Assembly (NCBI GenBank): GCA_964516865.1
Contig: CAZEXD010000036.1
Coordinates: forward strand, 1-5,122
Direction: 5' to 3'
DNA length: 5,122 bases
Source: CAZEXD01 sp964516865
GTDB taxonomy: Bacteria > Patescibacteriota > Minisyncoccia > Minisyncoccales > Staskawiczbacteraceae
This document shows positions 4,645-5,122 of this stretch, piece after piece. The position numbers and the translations under genes were made by a program. How positions within the stretch are numbered: position 1 is the first letter of the stretch; each line of letters begins with the position of its first letter. The notes below the pieces were generated by a model. The model was not told the origin of the DNA, did not search any database, and saw only the letters and a program-made list of their open reading frames with translations.

Positions 4645-5122
4645 TTACCTTTTTTTGCCTCTGTTTTTATTGTTTTTGTCGATATTACAGATTTTTTTAT
4701 ATAAACGGTTAAACTTTAAGGCTGTTTTTTGCCAGGTAAATTTTTCCAGCACCGTTTTTCTGGCATTTTCACCCATTTTTTTGCTTAAATCGTCATTTTC
4801 TAAAAGTTTATTGCAGGCTTCGGCAATTTGGGGGGAATTTCTTGGTTTTACAAAGAAACCATCATAGCCATTTTTAATAAGAAGGGGAATGCCGCCCTTT
4901 CTGGTGGTGATTACTGGGCATTTTGCCGCCATTGCCTCTAAGATAGTAAGGCCTAATGGTTCATCCCAAACAGAAGGCGCCACAAAAACATTAGACCTAT
5001 AATAAAAATCAATCAATTCTTTGCTGGCGAGATAATCAATTAGATGAACATTCTGAATCTTTTTTTGGTCGATTAAATATTTTAGATGTTCTTTTTCCGG
5101 CCCATCGCCGATAATAAAAATC
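4645..5122 (-). CDS. C-terminal part of a GT4 family glycosyltransferase (5' end outside window)
   Basis: The frame is open to the right edge, so the gene continues upstream; the TTG at 5016 is internal and not the start. The visible 158 residues are the donor-binding half of a GT4 glycosyltransferase. They begin with IFIIGDGPEKEHLKYL (1-16), the classic strand and GDGP loop. NVHLIDYLASKELIDFYYRS (24-43) follows, where relatives usually have a Gly-Phe/Leu segment. Next come VFVAPSVWDEPLGLTILEAM (45-64), with EX7E residues Glu54 and Glu62, and then AAKCPVITTRKGGIPLLIKN (65-84). The C-terminal helix FTWQKTALKFNRLYKKI is typical for the family, and the protein ends in a lysine-rich tail. It should use a nucleotide-sugar donor in the cytoplasm. 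It precedes the 478-residue protein by 4 bp and lies upstream in the operon. Substrates are unknown. Confidence 0.92.
   Translation of the reverse strand, partial: IFIIGDGPEKEHLKYLIDQKKIQNVHLIDYLASKELIDFYYRSNVFVAPSVWDEPLGLTILEAMAAKCPVITTRKGGIPLLIKNGYDGFFVKPRNSPQIAEACNKLLENDDLSKKMGENARKTVLEKFTWQKTALKFNRLYKKICNIDKNNKNRGKKR

Noticed and set aside
4645..5016. A complete 123-residue glycosyltransferase starting at TTG 5016
   Set aside because: The frame stays open to the window edge and the upstream residues (IFIIGDGPEKEHL...) are typical GT4 sequence, so this is a partial gene with its start outside the window.

Overview
The window is AT-rich bacterial chromosomal DNA. It has compact, closely packed genes, standard stop codons (TAA, TAG and TGA all end genes here) and almost no Shine-Dalgarno sequences. 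I infer a Patescibacteria/CPR (Parcubacteria-like) genome. The reasons are the base composition and gene density, a small helical protein of a type I associate with that group, and a run of divergent glycosyltransferases. No marker gene in the window proves this.

The left part (1-890) starts with the tail of a membrane-anchored protein on the + strand. Next comes a strikingly GC-rich, hairpin-rich block (about 239-389), which looks like a dispersed repeat or structured element rather than a gene. It is followed by 100 bases with only four G/C (461-560), probably containing a promoter. After that lies a small gene that appears broken by a one-base frameshift: an N-terminal fragment at 563-610 and the main body at 610-885.

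The middle (890-2140, + strand) is a likely two-gene unit. It encodes a membrane-anchored SIMPL/DUF541 protein and, five bases downstream, a HIT-family nucleotide hydrolase/transferase. An imperfect 12-bp hairpin lies in the leader of the first gene. The unit ends at a strong perfectly palindromic terminator that works in both directions.

The right part (2137-5122, - strand, convergent with the HIT gene) is an operon of three GT-B type glycosyltransferase genes read from right to left. They are a GT4 enzyme cut by the window edge, a 478-residue MurG/arabinokinase-like GT-B protein with an unexplained C-terminal alpha/beta extension, and a GT4 enzyme resembling the AviGT4 group. The gaps are 4 bp and a 4-bp ATGA overlap, so translation is probably coupled. 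The likely job is stepwise sugar addition to a cell-surface glycan or glycolipid. Donors and acceptors cannot be read from the sequence.

I see no CRISPR array, tRNA, rRNA, insertion sequence or phage gene. Nothing here amounts to a clearly new system. The best leads are the GC-rich hairpin element, the broken small gene and the unusual central glycosyltransferase.
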